Below, piece by piece: positions 44,101 to 52,220 of a stretch of 64,000 nucleotides of DNA (its first letter is position 1; every line of letters begins with the position of its first letter). Location: NCBI RefSeq assembly GCF_000389635.1, contig NC_021182.1, positions 186,001 to 250,000 on the forward strand, in the 5' to 3' direction. The notes below the pieces were generated by a model. The model was not told the DNA's origin. It was given only the letters and a program-made list of their open reading frames with translations, and ran no database searches. The stretch comes from Clostridium pasteurianum BC1. GTDB taxonomy: Bacteria; Bacillota; Clostridia; Clostridiales; Clostridiaceae. Made by a program: the position numbers and the translations under genes.

Positions 44101-45015
44101 GTGGTGAGGACTTTTAAACTAAGAATAGTAGGTATAATTGTAATTATCTTAGTTTTGCTATGTGGTATAGTTACATATAATATAATTACTAACAAAAAAA
44201 ATAATAATTCATCAGCCAATAATAAACAAGAAATTTTACATAAAGTTTCTGAAATTGGTGTAAAAAAAGATGAGCCTAAATATAATAAGCTGAGAGAGTT
44301 TAAGGGAGAAAATTTGATACATAATGACAAACAAATACCAGTACTTATGTATCACAGCATTGCTGATAATAGTATGGTAACTGATACTGCCAGTAAAAGT
44401 ATTATCTTACCTCCGGAAGCTTTCAAGCAGCAAATGCAGTATCTGAAGGATAATGGGTATACTACTTTAACTTTAGATGAATTATATAATTTCTTAAAAA
44501 ATGGCAAACCGGTTCCAGAAAAATCAGTGGTTTTAACCTTTGACGATGCTTATGAAGATAACTATACTAACGCATACCCTATACTTAAAGAGTTTGGTTT
44601 TAGAGCAACTATTTTTGTTATCACAGGCGGTACAGATAAAATTGGTGCATATTTAACTTCAGCCCAGTTAAAGGAAATGGATGCTAACGGAATTGATATA
44701 CAGAGTCATACGGTAAATCATGAAGAGCTTGATAAATTGTCTTTGAAAGAGCAGCAGGAAACCTTGGTACAATCAAAACAGTTTCTTGAAAAGCTTCTAA
44801 ATAAGAAAGTGGATTATATTGCATATCCTTATGGAAAATATAATAATTTTACTGAACAGGCAGCCCAAAATGCAGGGTATACTATGGCATTTACCATAAA
44901 TAATGGGTGGGCAAATAAAGATACAAATATACTTTTCTTAAACAGGGTATTTGTTAATGCTCTAAAGGGCTTTGATCAATTTAAAGAAAGGCTCACTAAT
45001 CCAAACTATCAATAA
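44101..45015 (+). CDS. Membrane-anchored polysaccharide deacetylase
   Basis: A 304-residue protein. An N-terminal membrane helix (about 7-27) and a Lys/Asn linker lead to a NodB homology domain: LMYHSI, LTFDDAYEDNY (catalytic FDD), SHTVNHEEL (metal His pair), YIAYPYGKYN and LNRVFV. It removes acetyl groups from peptidoglycan or another surface glycan outside the membrane. The start is GTG 44101 or GTG 44104 behind GAGGAGG. A decayed copy precedes it. Confidence 0.92.
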   Translation: MVRTFKLRIVGIIVIILVLLCGIVTYNIITNKKNNNSSANNKQEILHKVSEIGVKKDEPKYNKLREFKGENLIHNDKQIPVLMYHSIADNSMVTDTASKSIILPPEAFKQQMQYLKDNGYTTLTLDELYNFLKNGKPVPEKSVVLTFDDAYEDNYTNAYPILKEFGFRATIFVITGGTDKIGAYLTSAQLKEMDANGIDIQSHTVNHEELDKLSLKEQQETLVQSKQFLEKLLNKKVDYIAYPYGKYNNFTEQAAQNAGYTMAFTINNGWANKDTNILFLNRVFVNALKGFDQFKERLTNPNYQ

Positions 45016-45053
45016 ATTTGTATATAAAATAACAGGATAAATTATTAGTATAT

Positions 45054-45554
45054 TTACCTGTTATTTTTTTCTGATCCATTTTCATTTATATTAAGATTCA
45101 GTTTTTTAGTTTTCACCTCATCAGAAAACTTAGATATGTCTAAAGTATCACCAGAGATAAAAACAGATATATTATGCTTAAATTGATTTTTGTCTAAAGG
45201 ATCTATATAATTATTAGCCTCAGCTTTACTTAAAATAATTATTAGTGCCTCGCTTATATTTTTGTTATTAACATTACTTTCATTTATTATATTGTTACCA
45301 CCTGAAGTTAGGGAGGATGCATCTACTACTTTCCCATATTTATTTACTTTTAAATTTATAGATGTGCCCACATCTATAATCACCAGGCTTGAAGAATATG
45401 AATAAATATAGTAGGCAATAATGAATAATAGTATTATTGAGATAAATAATATTATCAAAGGATTTTTAACTTTATTGAGTCTAGGTAAAGACTTATTTTT
45501 TTTTAGTTTAAATTCCTCTAAATCTACGGTTTCTGCTCCAGTAATTTTATCCAT
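45054..45554 (-). CDS. Single-pass membrane protein with an RsgI-like extracellular segment
   Basis: A 166-residue protein: a cytoplasmic charged N-terminus (about 1-30), one strong membrane helix (about 33-53), then an extracytoplasmic domain beginning VIIDVGTSINLKVNKYGKVVDA. That string resembles the DVNPSIEL-NKxGKV motif of anti-sigma-I (RsgI) sensor domains. The usual N-terminal anti-sigma domain is too short here to bind sigma-I in the standard way, and no sigI gene is adjacent. Start ATG 45554 is preceded by GTAGGTG. Similarity is moderate, so the assignment is tentative. Confidence 0.55.
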   Translation of the reverse strand: MDKITGAETVDLEEFKLKKNKSLPRLNKVKNPLIILFISIILLFIIAYYIYSYSSSLVIIDVGTSINLKVNKYGKVVDASSLTSGGNNIINESNVNNKNISEALIIILSKAEANNYIDPLDKNQFKHNISVFISGDTLDISKFSDEVKTKKLNLNINENGSEKNNR

Positions 45555-45580
45555 TGTTATCACCTACAATAAAATTTATG

Positions 45581-45766
45581 TTATAAAATACCTTCTTGTT
45601 TTAATATTTCTTCCAATTGCTGCACTTTTTCTGATAAAAAAACAAATTGTTCTTTTACATTTTTATCTGAAATGATTTTAGAATCAAAATCTTTTTCCAT
45701 GGTTTCTACAGTAATTAGTGCTTCGTCAATTTTTTGTTTTGCTAGCTCTAGACTTTCTTTATTCAT
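45581..45766 (-). CDS. Small coiled-coil hypothetical protein
   Basis: A 61-residue, almost wholly helical acidic/basic protein (MNKESLELAKQKIDEALITV, then FLSEKVQQLEEILKQEGIL) with heptad-like spacing. There is no recognisable family. It lies 26 bases before the RsgI-like gene and 10 bases after the zinc-ribbon gene on the same strand, with GGAGCTTACT as its ribosome site. The three probably form one operon. Confidence 0.55.
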   Translation of the reverse strand: MNKESLELAKQKIDEALITVETMEKDFDSKIISDKNVKEQFVFLSEKVQQLEEILKQEGIL

Positions 45767-45776
45767 AGTAAGCTCC

Positions 45777-46016
45777 TCAGTTTATATTATCTTTGTATTT
45801 TAAATACTCTTCATTTAGAAAAGGTGCTGGAAATTCAAAAATTTTTTCATGCCCACATAGAGAACAAGTACATTGACAAATATCATAAGTTTCATCATTT
45901 ATAACTAATATTTCCAATTCGTTTGCTTCGTAATCTCCTCCACAGATTTCACAGGGAGTATTATTTATAACTTTATATTCGCTTTCAATATATTTCATTA
46001 TATCAGTTAATATCAT
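45777..46016 (-). CDS. Small zinc-ribbon hypothetical protein
   Basis: A 79-residue protein with three short cysteine groups: CEIC in TPCEICGGDYEAN, CQC in YDICQCTC, and CSLCGHEK. These could form a zinc ribbon. Otherwise it is acidic and unremarkable. It is the first gene of the reverse operon with the coiled-coil and RsgI-like genes, and diverges from the SOS promoter at 46107. The start follows GGAGGCAAGAG. Function unknown. Confidence 0.6.
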   Translation of the reverse strand: MILTDIMKYIESEYKVINNTPCEICGGDYEANELEILVINDETYDICQCTCSLCGHEKIFEFPAPFLNEEYLKYKDNIN

Positions 46017-46106
46017 CTCTTGCCTCCAGTTTAGGAATTATAATTTTTTAAAACTTGTCAATACAAAATATTATAACATATATTTTTTAAAAAGTAACAA
46101 AATATA

Positions 46107-46156
46107 TTGACATGCGAACTAATGTTCTGTACAATGTAAATACGAACAGAAGTTCG
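46107..46156 (+). promoter_or_regulatory. SOS promoter with two LexA boxes
   Basis: A perfect -35 TTGACA (46107-46112) and -10 TACAAT (46130-46135) are 17 bases apart. The spacer contains CGAACTAATGTTC (46115-46127), and CGAACAGAAGTTCG lies just after the -10 (46143-46156). Both match the Gram-positive LexA/DinR box CGAACNNNNGTTCG, the second exactly and the first except for its last base. Repressor bound at either site would block the promoter. Confidence 0.88.
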
Positions 46157-46291
46157 ATGTAATAATACATTTTATAAATTCATATATTTTATATGTAAAC
46201 AAGTATTAGGTATGGATTATTATAGTCTATTTAATAGATGTTGTTAAAAAGTGTAACTAAATAAATCAATAATAGGATGGAGGATTAATCT

Positions 46292-46570
46292 ATGGATAAA
46301 AACAATTTGTTTGTAAAAATCGATTATATAATTAATGGTTCAGAGGATAAATCAGGGGAAAATAAAGTTTTACATAATACTAAAATAAGAAATGCAGATA
46401 TAAAAGCAACTAAATATTTAATTGGTGGCGGTGTATACAATAAAAGCGGTGGAACTATAATTTTCAAAGCAAAAAATTTAGAGGAAATTAAAAATGTTAC
46501 CTCCCAAAAGCCGTTAGTCAAAGATTCTTTTATGAGATATGATGTAGTTATATTGCCTAAAAGTATTTAG
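46292..46570 (+). CDS. Small YciI-like protein under SOS control
   Basis: A 92-residue protein ending GGTIIFKAKNLEEIKNVTSQKP then VKDSFMRYDVVILPK. This order resembles the YCII-related fold (a ferredoxin-like alpha/beta domain where a residue pair acts on small molecules), but the active His/Asp pair is not evident. The strong TTGACA promoter with two LexA boxes begins 185 bases upstream and nothing else is encoded between, so it is probably damage-inducible. The ribosome site is GGAGG. Function unknown. Confidence 0.6.
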   Translation: MDKNNLFVKIDYIINGSEDKSGENKVLHNTKIRNADIKATKYLIGGGVYNKSGGTIIFKAKNLEEIKNVTSQKPLVKDSFMRYDVVILPKSI

Positions 46571-46630
46571 AAGATATATTAGAAAGCAGTTATCAGCTAT
46601 CAATAGTTTTGTGTAACCTCTACAAAAATT

Positions 46631-47623
46631 TTAATGCTTGAATTTCTTTTTGGCTTTCAAATTTATAAGTGTAATCTTTCTTTGTATATCAATTAAAGTT
46701 TTAGAACCATATTTAGATTTTAGATTAGGATAAGCTTTAAAGATTCTTGAATGATTATAAGCGATTTTATCTAAAATTCCTTCATAAGTATTCTTTAATT
46801 CCTTGATCTTTTTATTAAGAGTATAAATTATATCTTTTTCTTCTTTTGGTAATTTGCTAGATATTTTAAAAACCAAGTTATTAGTTGTATTATCAATTTT
46901 ATAATTTATATTATCGAGTTTGTTAGATAAATTTTTAGTTGTATTTTCAAAAACATCTGTAACTTTATTTTTTATGTTTCTAGGGGCAGCAGATACGGCT
47001 ATAGGTTTTATAGAATCACCAATTTGTTTTATTGTATTAAGTTTGCTCCTCAATTCTAAAGAAATATGATAAAGTTCAACAAATAATTCCTTTAGTTTTA
47101 TTAAAGAAATTATGGTTATATACAAATCTATTATAAAATAACCCATTAATATGTACATAATAGTAATGCCATAGTTTAAAGGTATAGCATTTATTATAGG
47201 TTCTATTAGATATGGATGAATAAAAATTAATATAAGCAGCGAAACTAAAAACCATATTGTGGAAAATTTGAGGCAAATTCTACCTTTAAGGTTGAATTTA
47301 GTACCAGAATAATCCCACCAAGTAGTATTAAATAGTTTCTCGAGAATAAAGCCTGTAATATATTCAATAAAGGATGGGAAAAAAAGACAACTTAGAATTA
47401 AAAATATAATATTATTTTCAAAAGGCTTAGCTAAGGTTATTATAGATATAGCACCAAAGCCATAAACAGGACAAAAAGGACCATTTAAAAAGCCACGATT
47501 TACAAACTCTCCTTTAAGTTTAAAAGAATAAAGCACTTCCACACACCAGCCTAAAAAGGAATAAAGAACAAAGTAAAAAAATGCATGATAAAAATCAATA
47601 CTAAATATAAATAAATATGGCAT
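46631..47623 (-). CDS. CmpB-type membrane protein (putative ABC-transporter type IV family)
   Basis: About 330 residues. The N-terminal 200 residues hold five or six membrane helices with the family start YSFLGWCVEVLYSFKLKGEFVNRGFLNGPFCPVYGFGA and WWDYSGTKFNLKGRICLKFS. This family is named after ABC transport, but its role is not established. The C-terminal 130 residues form a Lys-rich cytoplasmic coiled coil. Start ATG 47623 follows AAAGGAG; the frame extends further up without a ribosome site. It is monocistronic. Confidence 0.8.
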   Translation of the reverse strand: MPYLFIFSIDFYHAFFYFVLYSFLGWCVEVLYSFKLKGEFVNRGFLNGPFCPVYGFGAISIITLAKPFENNIIFLILSCLFFPSFIEYITGFILEKLFNTTWWDYSGTKFNLKGRICLKFSTIWFLVSLLILIFIHPYLIEPIINAIPLNYGITIMYILMGYFIIDLYITIISLIKLKELFVELYHISLELRSKLNTIKQIGDSIKPIAVSAAPRNIKNKVTDVFENTTKNLSNKLDNINYKIDNTTNNLVFKISSKLPKEEKDIIYTLNKKIKELKNTYEGILDKIAYNHSRIFKAYPNLKSKYGSKTLIDIQRKITLINLKAKKKFKH

Positions 47624-47947
47624 AAATAGTCTCCTTTTAACTAGCATATATAAATGCTAATTTAGCATAAATTCGATTGGAAAATAATTCAGTAAATCAT
47701 TAACAACTCTTAATCCCCTTCACAAAATTCACAAATAAATGTAGAAATACCATTACAAAATCTAAAATAAATTTTTTATGAATTAACAATATGTATAATA
47801 TCATATTTATACTAGTAATTTATATAGAGATATAAGAAAAAACTATGAATATTTTACCAATACTGTATAAATTCATTTGAGAATATATTAAAATTTAACA
47901 TATATGAGAAAAAATTAGCATGTTACATTTATTGGGAGGATATTTAT
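47624..47947. other. Divergent intergenic region, 324 bp
   Basis: AT-rich, without an open frame. It separates the CmpB-type gene (reverse) from the YdcF-type gene (forward) and must hold both promoters. No palindrome or hairpin stands out. Confidence 0.4.
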
Positions 47948-48727
47948 ATGATATATTTGAAGTGTCATGTATTTGAGAAAATTATAATAATGTTGGGGAT
48001 ATTAAGCTTATTGTATTTTATAATATGTTTTTTAACCTTTAACATTATAGTAAATTTTTCGCTTTTTTTTGCGTTAATGGGGATTATTTTCATAGCAGTA
48101 GGAATTTTGAGAATTAGCCTAAGAGAAAAATATAAAAATAAAATAATAAAAAGAGCTTTTAGAATATTTAATATTTCCATTATTTTAATTTTATCAGTGT
48201 TTATATTTATTGAAGCATGCATTGTATATAGTGCAAATAAAACTGTTAAGGACAAGCCGGATTATATTATGATTTTAGGTGGTGGAATAAGGGGAAGAAA
48301 TATGCTTCTAATCCAACTTCAGCGAACTGAGAAGGCATTAGAATTTATAAAAAGAAATCCTAATGTGAAAGTTATAGTATCTGGTGGACAAGGAAAGGGA
48401 GAAGACATATCAGAAGCGGAGTCTATGAAGGAATACCTTATTAAACATGGTGTTAATAGTGAAAATATATTAAAAGAAGAAAAATCCAAAAATACAATGG
48501 AAAATATGAAATATACAGCAGAGATTTTAAATAAAATAGATAGTAGACCTAATCCAAAGATAGCTATAGTTACAAGCAATTATCACGTATTTAGGGCAAA
48601 ATTTTTAGCAAGACGAGCAGGGCTTAATGTAGAGGGTATAGCAGCACCAGTTAATAATATTTTACTTCCTAATTTTTCTATAAGAGAATGCTTCGCTATA
48701 ATAAAGTCATTTTTTATGGATAAATAA
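47948..48727 (+). CDS. YdcF/SanA/ElyC-family membrane protein
   Basis: A 259-residue protein with two N-terminal membrane hairpins plus a third helix (within residues 1-85), then a DUF218 domain. Motifs are DYIMILGGGIRGRNM, VIVSGGQGKGEDISEAESMKEYL, SKNTMENM and VTSNYHVFRA. Relatives affect envelope integrity and peptidoglycan precursor handling in enterobacteria, with an unknown reaction. The start follows TGGGAGGA. It stands alone. Confidence 0.87.
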   Translation: MIYLKCHVFEKIIIMLGILSLLYFIICFLTFNIIVNFSLFFALMGIIFIAVGILRISLREKYKNKIIKRAFRIFNISIILILSVFIFIEACIVYSANKTVKDKPDYIMILGGGIRGRNMLLIQLQRTEKALEFIKRNPNVKVIVSGGQGKGEDISEAESMKEYLIKHGVNSENILKEEKSKNTMENMKYTAEILNKIDSRPNPKIAIVTSNYHVFRAKFLARRAGLNVEGIAAPVNNILLPNFSIRECFAIIKSFFMDK

Positions 48728-48901
48728 AATTTTTTTAACATAATTTATGTAAATAGTTAACTATTAATTAAATTTAAAGTATAATAAATTTATAAATTTA
48801 ATTAATAAATATTAACTAAATTAATCTAAGATAGATATCAATTATAAGAGGAGGAAAATTTATAAGTTAAAATCTTGTTAAGAGAGGGATGGAGAAATAG
48901 T

Positions 48902-49786
48902 ATGAGGCGAGTCTTGTTAATAGCAATTATAGGTCTAATAATAGTTTTTACCTTTTCTGCCTGCAGTAACCTGGCTGATATAGGTAGTGCCTTTGCGCAT
49001 AATTTATCTTCTAGTAAAGATAAAAGTAGTAAAAAAGATAATCCACAGGTAAATAAGTCAGGTAATGTTAGTTCATCTGATGAAAAAAAGTCAACTCCAG
49101 CACCACCACCACCAAGAGATGTTCTTAAATCAGGAGAAAAAGGTGATGATGTAAAGGACATTCAAAAAAAACTTAATAAATTTGGCTATACTGTAGATGA
49201 AGATGGGGATTTTGGAGAACAGACAGTATATGCGGTAATGGATTTTCAACATAGGCATGGTCTTACCACTGATGGAATAGTAAAAGGTTCCACATTGGAT
49301 GATCTGAAAAAAGATCCTACGGCTGATGTAATGTATCAGCCTACAGCAGCGGTAGTATCTAATGCTAATTCTGCAAATATTGAAAGTATAGTGAATCAAG
49401 TAGATACTCAAAGCTACACTAACTATTATGTTATGGTAAATATAGCACAACAAATGGTATATATCTTTAATGGGACAAATCGTAACTGGAAATTAATAGA
49501 TTCATTCCAGTGTGCATCAGGAACAGGTGGCACACCTACAGTTTTAGGACATTTTTTTATAGGAATCAAAGGACCTGAATTTAAGTCAGGAGAAGCTATA
49601 CTTAAATACTATACTCAAATTCAAGGTAATTATTTATTCCACAGCGTTTTATTTGATAAGAATGGTAATTTATTAGATGGTACGCTGGGAAAATCTGCCT
49701 CTCATGGTTGCGTAAGGTTGGCTCTTGAAAATGCAAAGTATATTTATGATAATGTGCCTATAGGTTCTGGAATCTGGATACAATAG
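48902..49786 (+). CDS. Lipoprotein L,D-transpeptidase with peptidoglycan-binding domain
   Basis: About 294 residues. The signal peptide ends FTFSAC, a lipobox, so it is a lipid-anchored enzyme. A Ser/Lys/Pro linker follows, then a PG_binding_1 module (GEKGDDVKDIQKKLNKFGY ... AVMDFQHRHGLTTDGIV), then a YkuD domain with FHSVLFD and catalytic SHGCVRLALE. It should form 3-3 cross-links or tether proteins. ATG 48902 follows GGATGGAG. It shares its catalytic layout with 1588-2259, which lacks the binding module. Confidence 0.93.
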   Translation: MRRVLLIAIIGLIIVFTFSACSNLADIGSAFAHNLSSSKDKSSKKDNPQVNKSGNVSSSDEKKSTPAPPPPRDVLKSGEKGDDVKDIQKKLNKFGYTVDEDGDFGEQTVYAVMDFQHRHGLTTDGIVKGSTLDDLKKDPTADVMYQPTAAVVSNANSANIESIVNQVDTQSYTNYYVMVNIAQQMVYIFNGTNRNWKLIDSFQCASGTGGTPTVLGHFFIGIKGPEFKSGEAILKYYTQIQGNYLFHSVLFDKNGNLLDGTLGKSASHGCVRLALENAKYIYDNVPIGSGIWIQ

Positions 49787-49828
49787 TTTCAGTTTATAAT
49801 AATAATTAAATACTAATTAATTGTACTT

Positions 49829-49876
49829 AGCACTGTCAAAATTATTTAAATTTAGTAATTTTGATAGTGCTTTTTA
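49829..49876 (+). terminator. Terminator after the lipoprotein L,D-transpeptidase
   Basis: AGCACTGTCAAAATTA pairs with TAATTTTGATAGTGCT with one mismatch, followed by TTTTATTTT. Confidence 0.88.
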
Positions 49877-50082
49877 TTTTATGATAAATAAACATCAGCT
49901 TACTGGTAATATTTAAACCCCAGGAGTGTAATTTCTCCCAATTTTAATTTTCAACTTGCGAAAGTTTGTTTCGTTATTTTCTATAATGGACAATTGCATA
50001 TATTAATTCCGCATGGGTAAACGTAAAGTTAAAGTAATTTTAATGACAGCTTGTATATATAAATATATAAGGGGTGATTAAC

Positions 50083-50658
50083 ATGATAAATTATATATGG
50101 TTTCTTATTATAGCATTTGGTATTATATTTGGACTTATAACAGGGAGAGGTGAAATAGTATCAAAGGCAATTGTGGGTTCAACTACTTCAACAGTACAAT
50201 TAACAATAGAATTATTAGGATTAATGTGTCTTTGGTGTGGAGTAATGAGAATTGCTGAAAAAAGTGGGTTAACAGATAAATTGGCTAGAATATTAAAACC
50301 TATACTTAAGATGATTTTTAAAGATAGCTCTAAAAATGATAAGGTTATGGGGCCCATGATTATGAATTTAACCTCTAATATGATGGGACTTTCCAATGCT
50401 GCTACGCCTTTTGGAATTGAAACTATGAGTGAAATGGAGAAAATAAATCCCATTAAAGGTACTGCTACAAATGACATGGCTAGATTTTTAGTTTTGAATG
50501 CAGCCTGCATTCAGTTTGTTCCAACTTCAGTTATTTCCATAAGGGCGGCTTGTGGATCTCAAAATCCAGGAATAATTATAGTACCGGCTATAATAACTAC
50601 AGCTATAGCTGCTGTTATGGGCATGATTTATTGTAAAATTTTGGAGAGATATTTTTGA
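50083..50658 (+). CDS. spmA: Spore maturation protein A
   Basis: About 191 residues with several membrane helices and a nucleoside-recognition (Gate) domain. MCLWCGVMRIAEKSGLTDKLARILKPIL and NLTSNMMGLSNAATPFGIETM are the conserved blocks. SpmA with SpmB is needed for full spore core dehydration and heat resistance in Bacillus and Clostridium. ATG 50083 follows AAGGGGTGA. The gene is coupled to spmB, 15 bases downstream. Confidence 0.93.
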   Translation: MINYIWFLIIAFGIIFGLITGRGEIVSKAIVGSTTSTVQLTIELLGLMCLWCGVMRIAEKSGLTDKLARILKPILKMIFKDSSKNDKVMGPMIMNLTSNMMGLSNAATPFGIETMSEMEKINPIKGTATNDMARFLVLNAACIQFVPTSVISIRAACGSQNPGIIIVPAIITTAIAAVMGMIYCKILERYF

Positions 50659-50673
50659 AGCGGGGTGAAGTAG

Positions 50674-51192
50674 TTGAATTATGCTATTAAGGCAATAATC
50701 CCAATAATCATATTAGTGATAGTAGTTTATGGAATGCTAAAAAATGTAAAGGTATATGAATGCTTTGTAGAAGGGGCAAAGGATGGCATAAGTATATGCA
50801 TTAAGATATTTCCCTATCTTCTTGCCATGATTATAGCTGTAACTGTCTTTAGAGAGTCTAGAGCTATGGATTATTTTATAGCTTTGGTAAAACCTGTGGT
50901 AAAATTCATCGGATTACCTCCGGAACTTGTACCATTAGCTTTAGTTAAGCCTCTGTCAGGTAGTGGTGCTATGGGGATATTTGCAGAAACACTAAAAAAG
51001 TATGGGACAGACAGTTACATAGGTTTAGTTGCTTCTATAATGATGGGATCTACTGAAACTATATTTTATACTATAACTGTATATTATGGCTCTGTGGGAA
51101 TAAAAAAAATAAGACATACTCTTTGGGCAGCAGTATTGGCAGATATTACTGCTATTATTATGGCAGTGACTTTTGCAAAATTTATTATATAA
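50674..51192 (+). CDS. spmB: Spore maturation protein B
   Basis: A 172-residue polytopic Gate-domain protein, the partner of SpmA. GAKDGISICIKIFPYLLAMIIAVTVFRES and LVKPLSGSGAMGIFAETLKKYGTDSYIGLVASIMMGSTETIFYT are typical. The TTG start follows GGGGTGAAG. The pair is presumably expressed in the mother cell during sporulation, though I could not fix a sigma-E or sigma-G promoter. Confidence 0.93.
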   Translation: MNYAIKAIIPIIILVIVVYGMLKNVKVYECFVEGAKDGISICIKIFPYLLAMIIAVTVFRESRAMDYFIALVKPVVKFIGLPPELVPLALVKPLSGSGAMGIFAETLKKYGTDSYIGLVASIMMGSTETIFYTITVYYGSVGIKKIRHTLWAAVLADITAIIMAVTFAKFII

Positions 51193-51294
51193 CTCACTTT
51201 AAAGTTTTTAGTAAAGCTTATGACATGATTACATCACAAAAAGTATATTTAATAAGATATATATACTATATATCGTGAAGATTTCACATTGAAA

Positions 51295-51315
51295 CCACTA
51301 TAAATGGTATAGTGG
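51295..51315. repeat. Small hairpin after spmB
   Basis: CCACTATA and TATAGTGG are perfect complements around AATGG, 100 bases past spmB. The following bases are only modestly T-rich, so it is a weak terminator at best. Confidence 0.4.
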
Positions 51316-51458
51316 AATTTAATTTACAGGTTTTTATGCTTTAATCATGATATAATATAAAAATAAGATGATTAAAAAAGTACAAATTTTGGGGAAATAT
51401 AATTAGTAGATTTATGATATTATTAAAATAAAATGTTATAAAGCTTGAGGTGATTATT

Positions 51459-52088
51459 ATGCTTCATTGGAAAGAACTTAAAGAAGAAAGTGAAGCTTGT
51501 ACTAAATGCGGCTTATGTGAGAATAAAATTAATGTAGTTTTTGGAGAAGGTAATGTAAATTCCAAATTGATGTTTATAGGGGAAGCACCTGGAGCGGATG
51601 AGGATAGAACTGGGAGACCTTTTGTAGGCAGAGCTGGTCAGCTTCTTACAAAGGCACTTAATGCATTGGAACTAACAAGAGAAAAGAACTATTACATTTG
51701 TAATGTATGTAAATGTAGGCCAGAAAATAATAGAACTCCAGTGGAAGAAGAAGCAAAGGCATGCATACCATACTTAAGAAATCAAGTTGCACTTATAAAA
51801 CCTAAGATAATTGTGTGTTTAGGGGCTGTAGCTATGAAGTATGTTATGGAGGAAGCTTTAAATAATAGTGGAAATTCCTTAGATGAGGCGGAAAGTGAAC
51901 TTTGGAAGGAAGTATTGAAAACTGGAACTATGAAAATAACTCGGGATAGAGGGAAATGGTTAAAAGTAAAAAATTTTAATATTATGGCTACTTTTCACCC
52001 AGCAGCTCTTTTTAGAGATGAAAGTAAAAAGAAATTATTTTGGCAGGATCTTAAAAGTGTGAAAGAAAAACTGGAAAAGTTATATTAA
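51459..52088 (+). CDS. Family 4 (Fe-S) uracil-DNA glycosylase
   Basis: About 209 residues. The cluster cysteines are CTKCGLC and CNVCKCRPENNRTPVEEEAKAC, which are the Fe-S ligands of family 4 enzymes. GEAPGADEDRTGRPFVGRAGQLL is the catalytic block and FHPAALFRDES the uracil-recognition loop. A roughly 25-residue acidic insertion (about 135-160) separates the last two. It removes uracil from DNA. ATG 51459 follows TTGAGGTGA, which overlaps the in-frame GTG. Confidence 0.93.
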   Translation: MLHWKELKEESEACTKCGLCENKINVVFGEGNVNSKLMFIGEAPGADEDRTGRPFVGRAGQLLTKALNALELTREKNYYICNVCKCRPENNRTPVEEEAKACIPYLRNQVALIKPKIIVCLGAVAMKYVMEEALNNSGNSLDEAESELWKEVLKTGTMKITRDRGKWLKVKNFNIMATFHPAALFRDESKKKLFWQDLKSVKEKLEKLY

Positions 52089-52220
52089 GATTCAGATATA
52101 ATTAAATGAATAATAAGTGAATTTTATATATTATTTATATTAACAAAATTAAAACAGAATTTTTAATTGAAATAATTTCTTATATTTGGATAAAATATAG
52201 ATAAGCAGAGGTGAGAAGCG

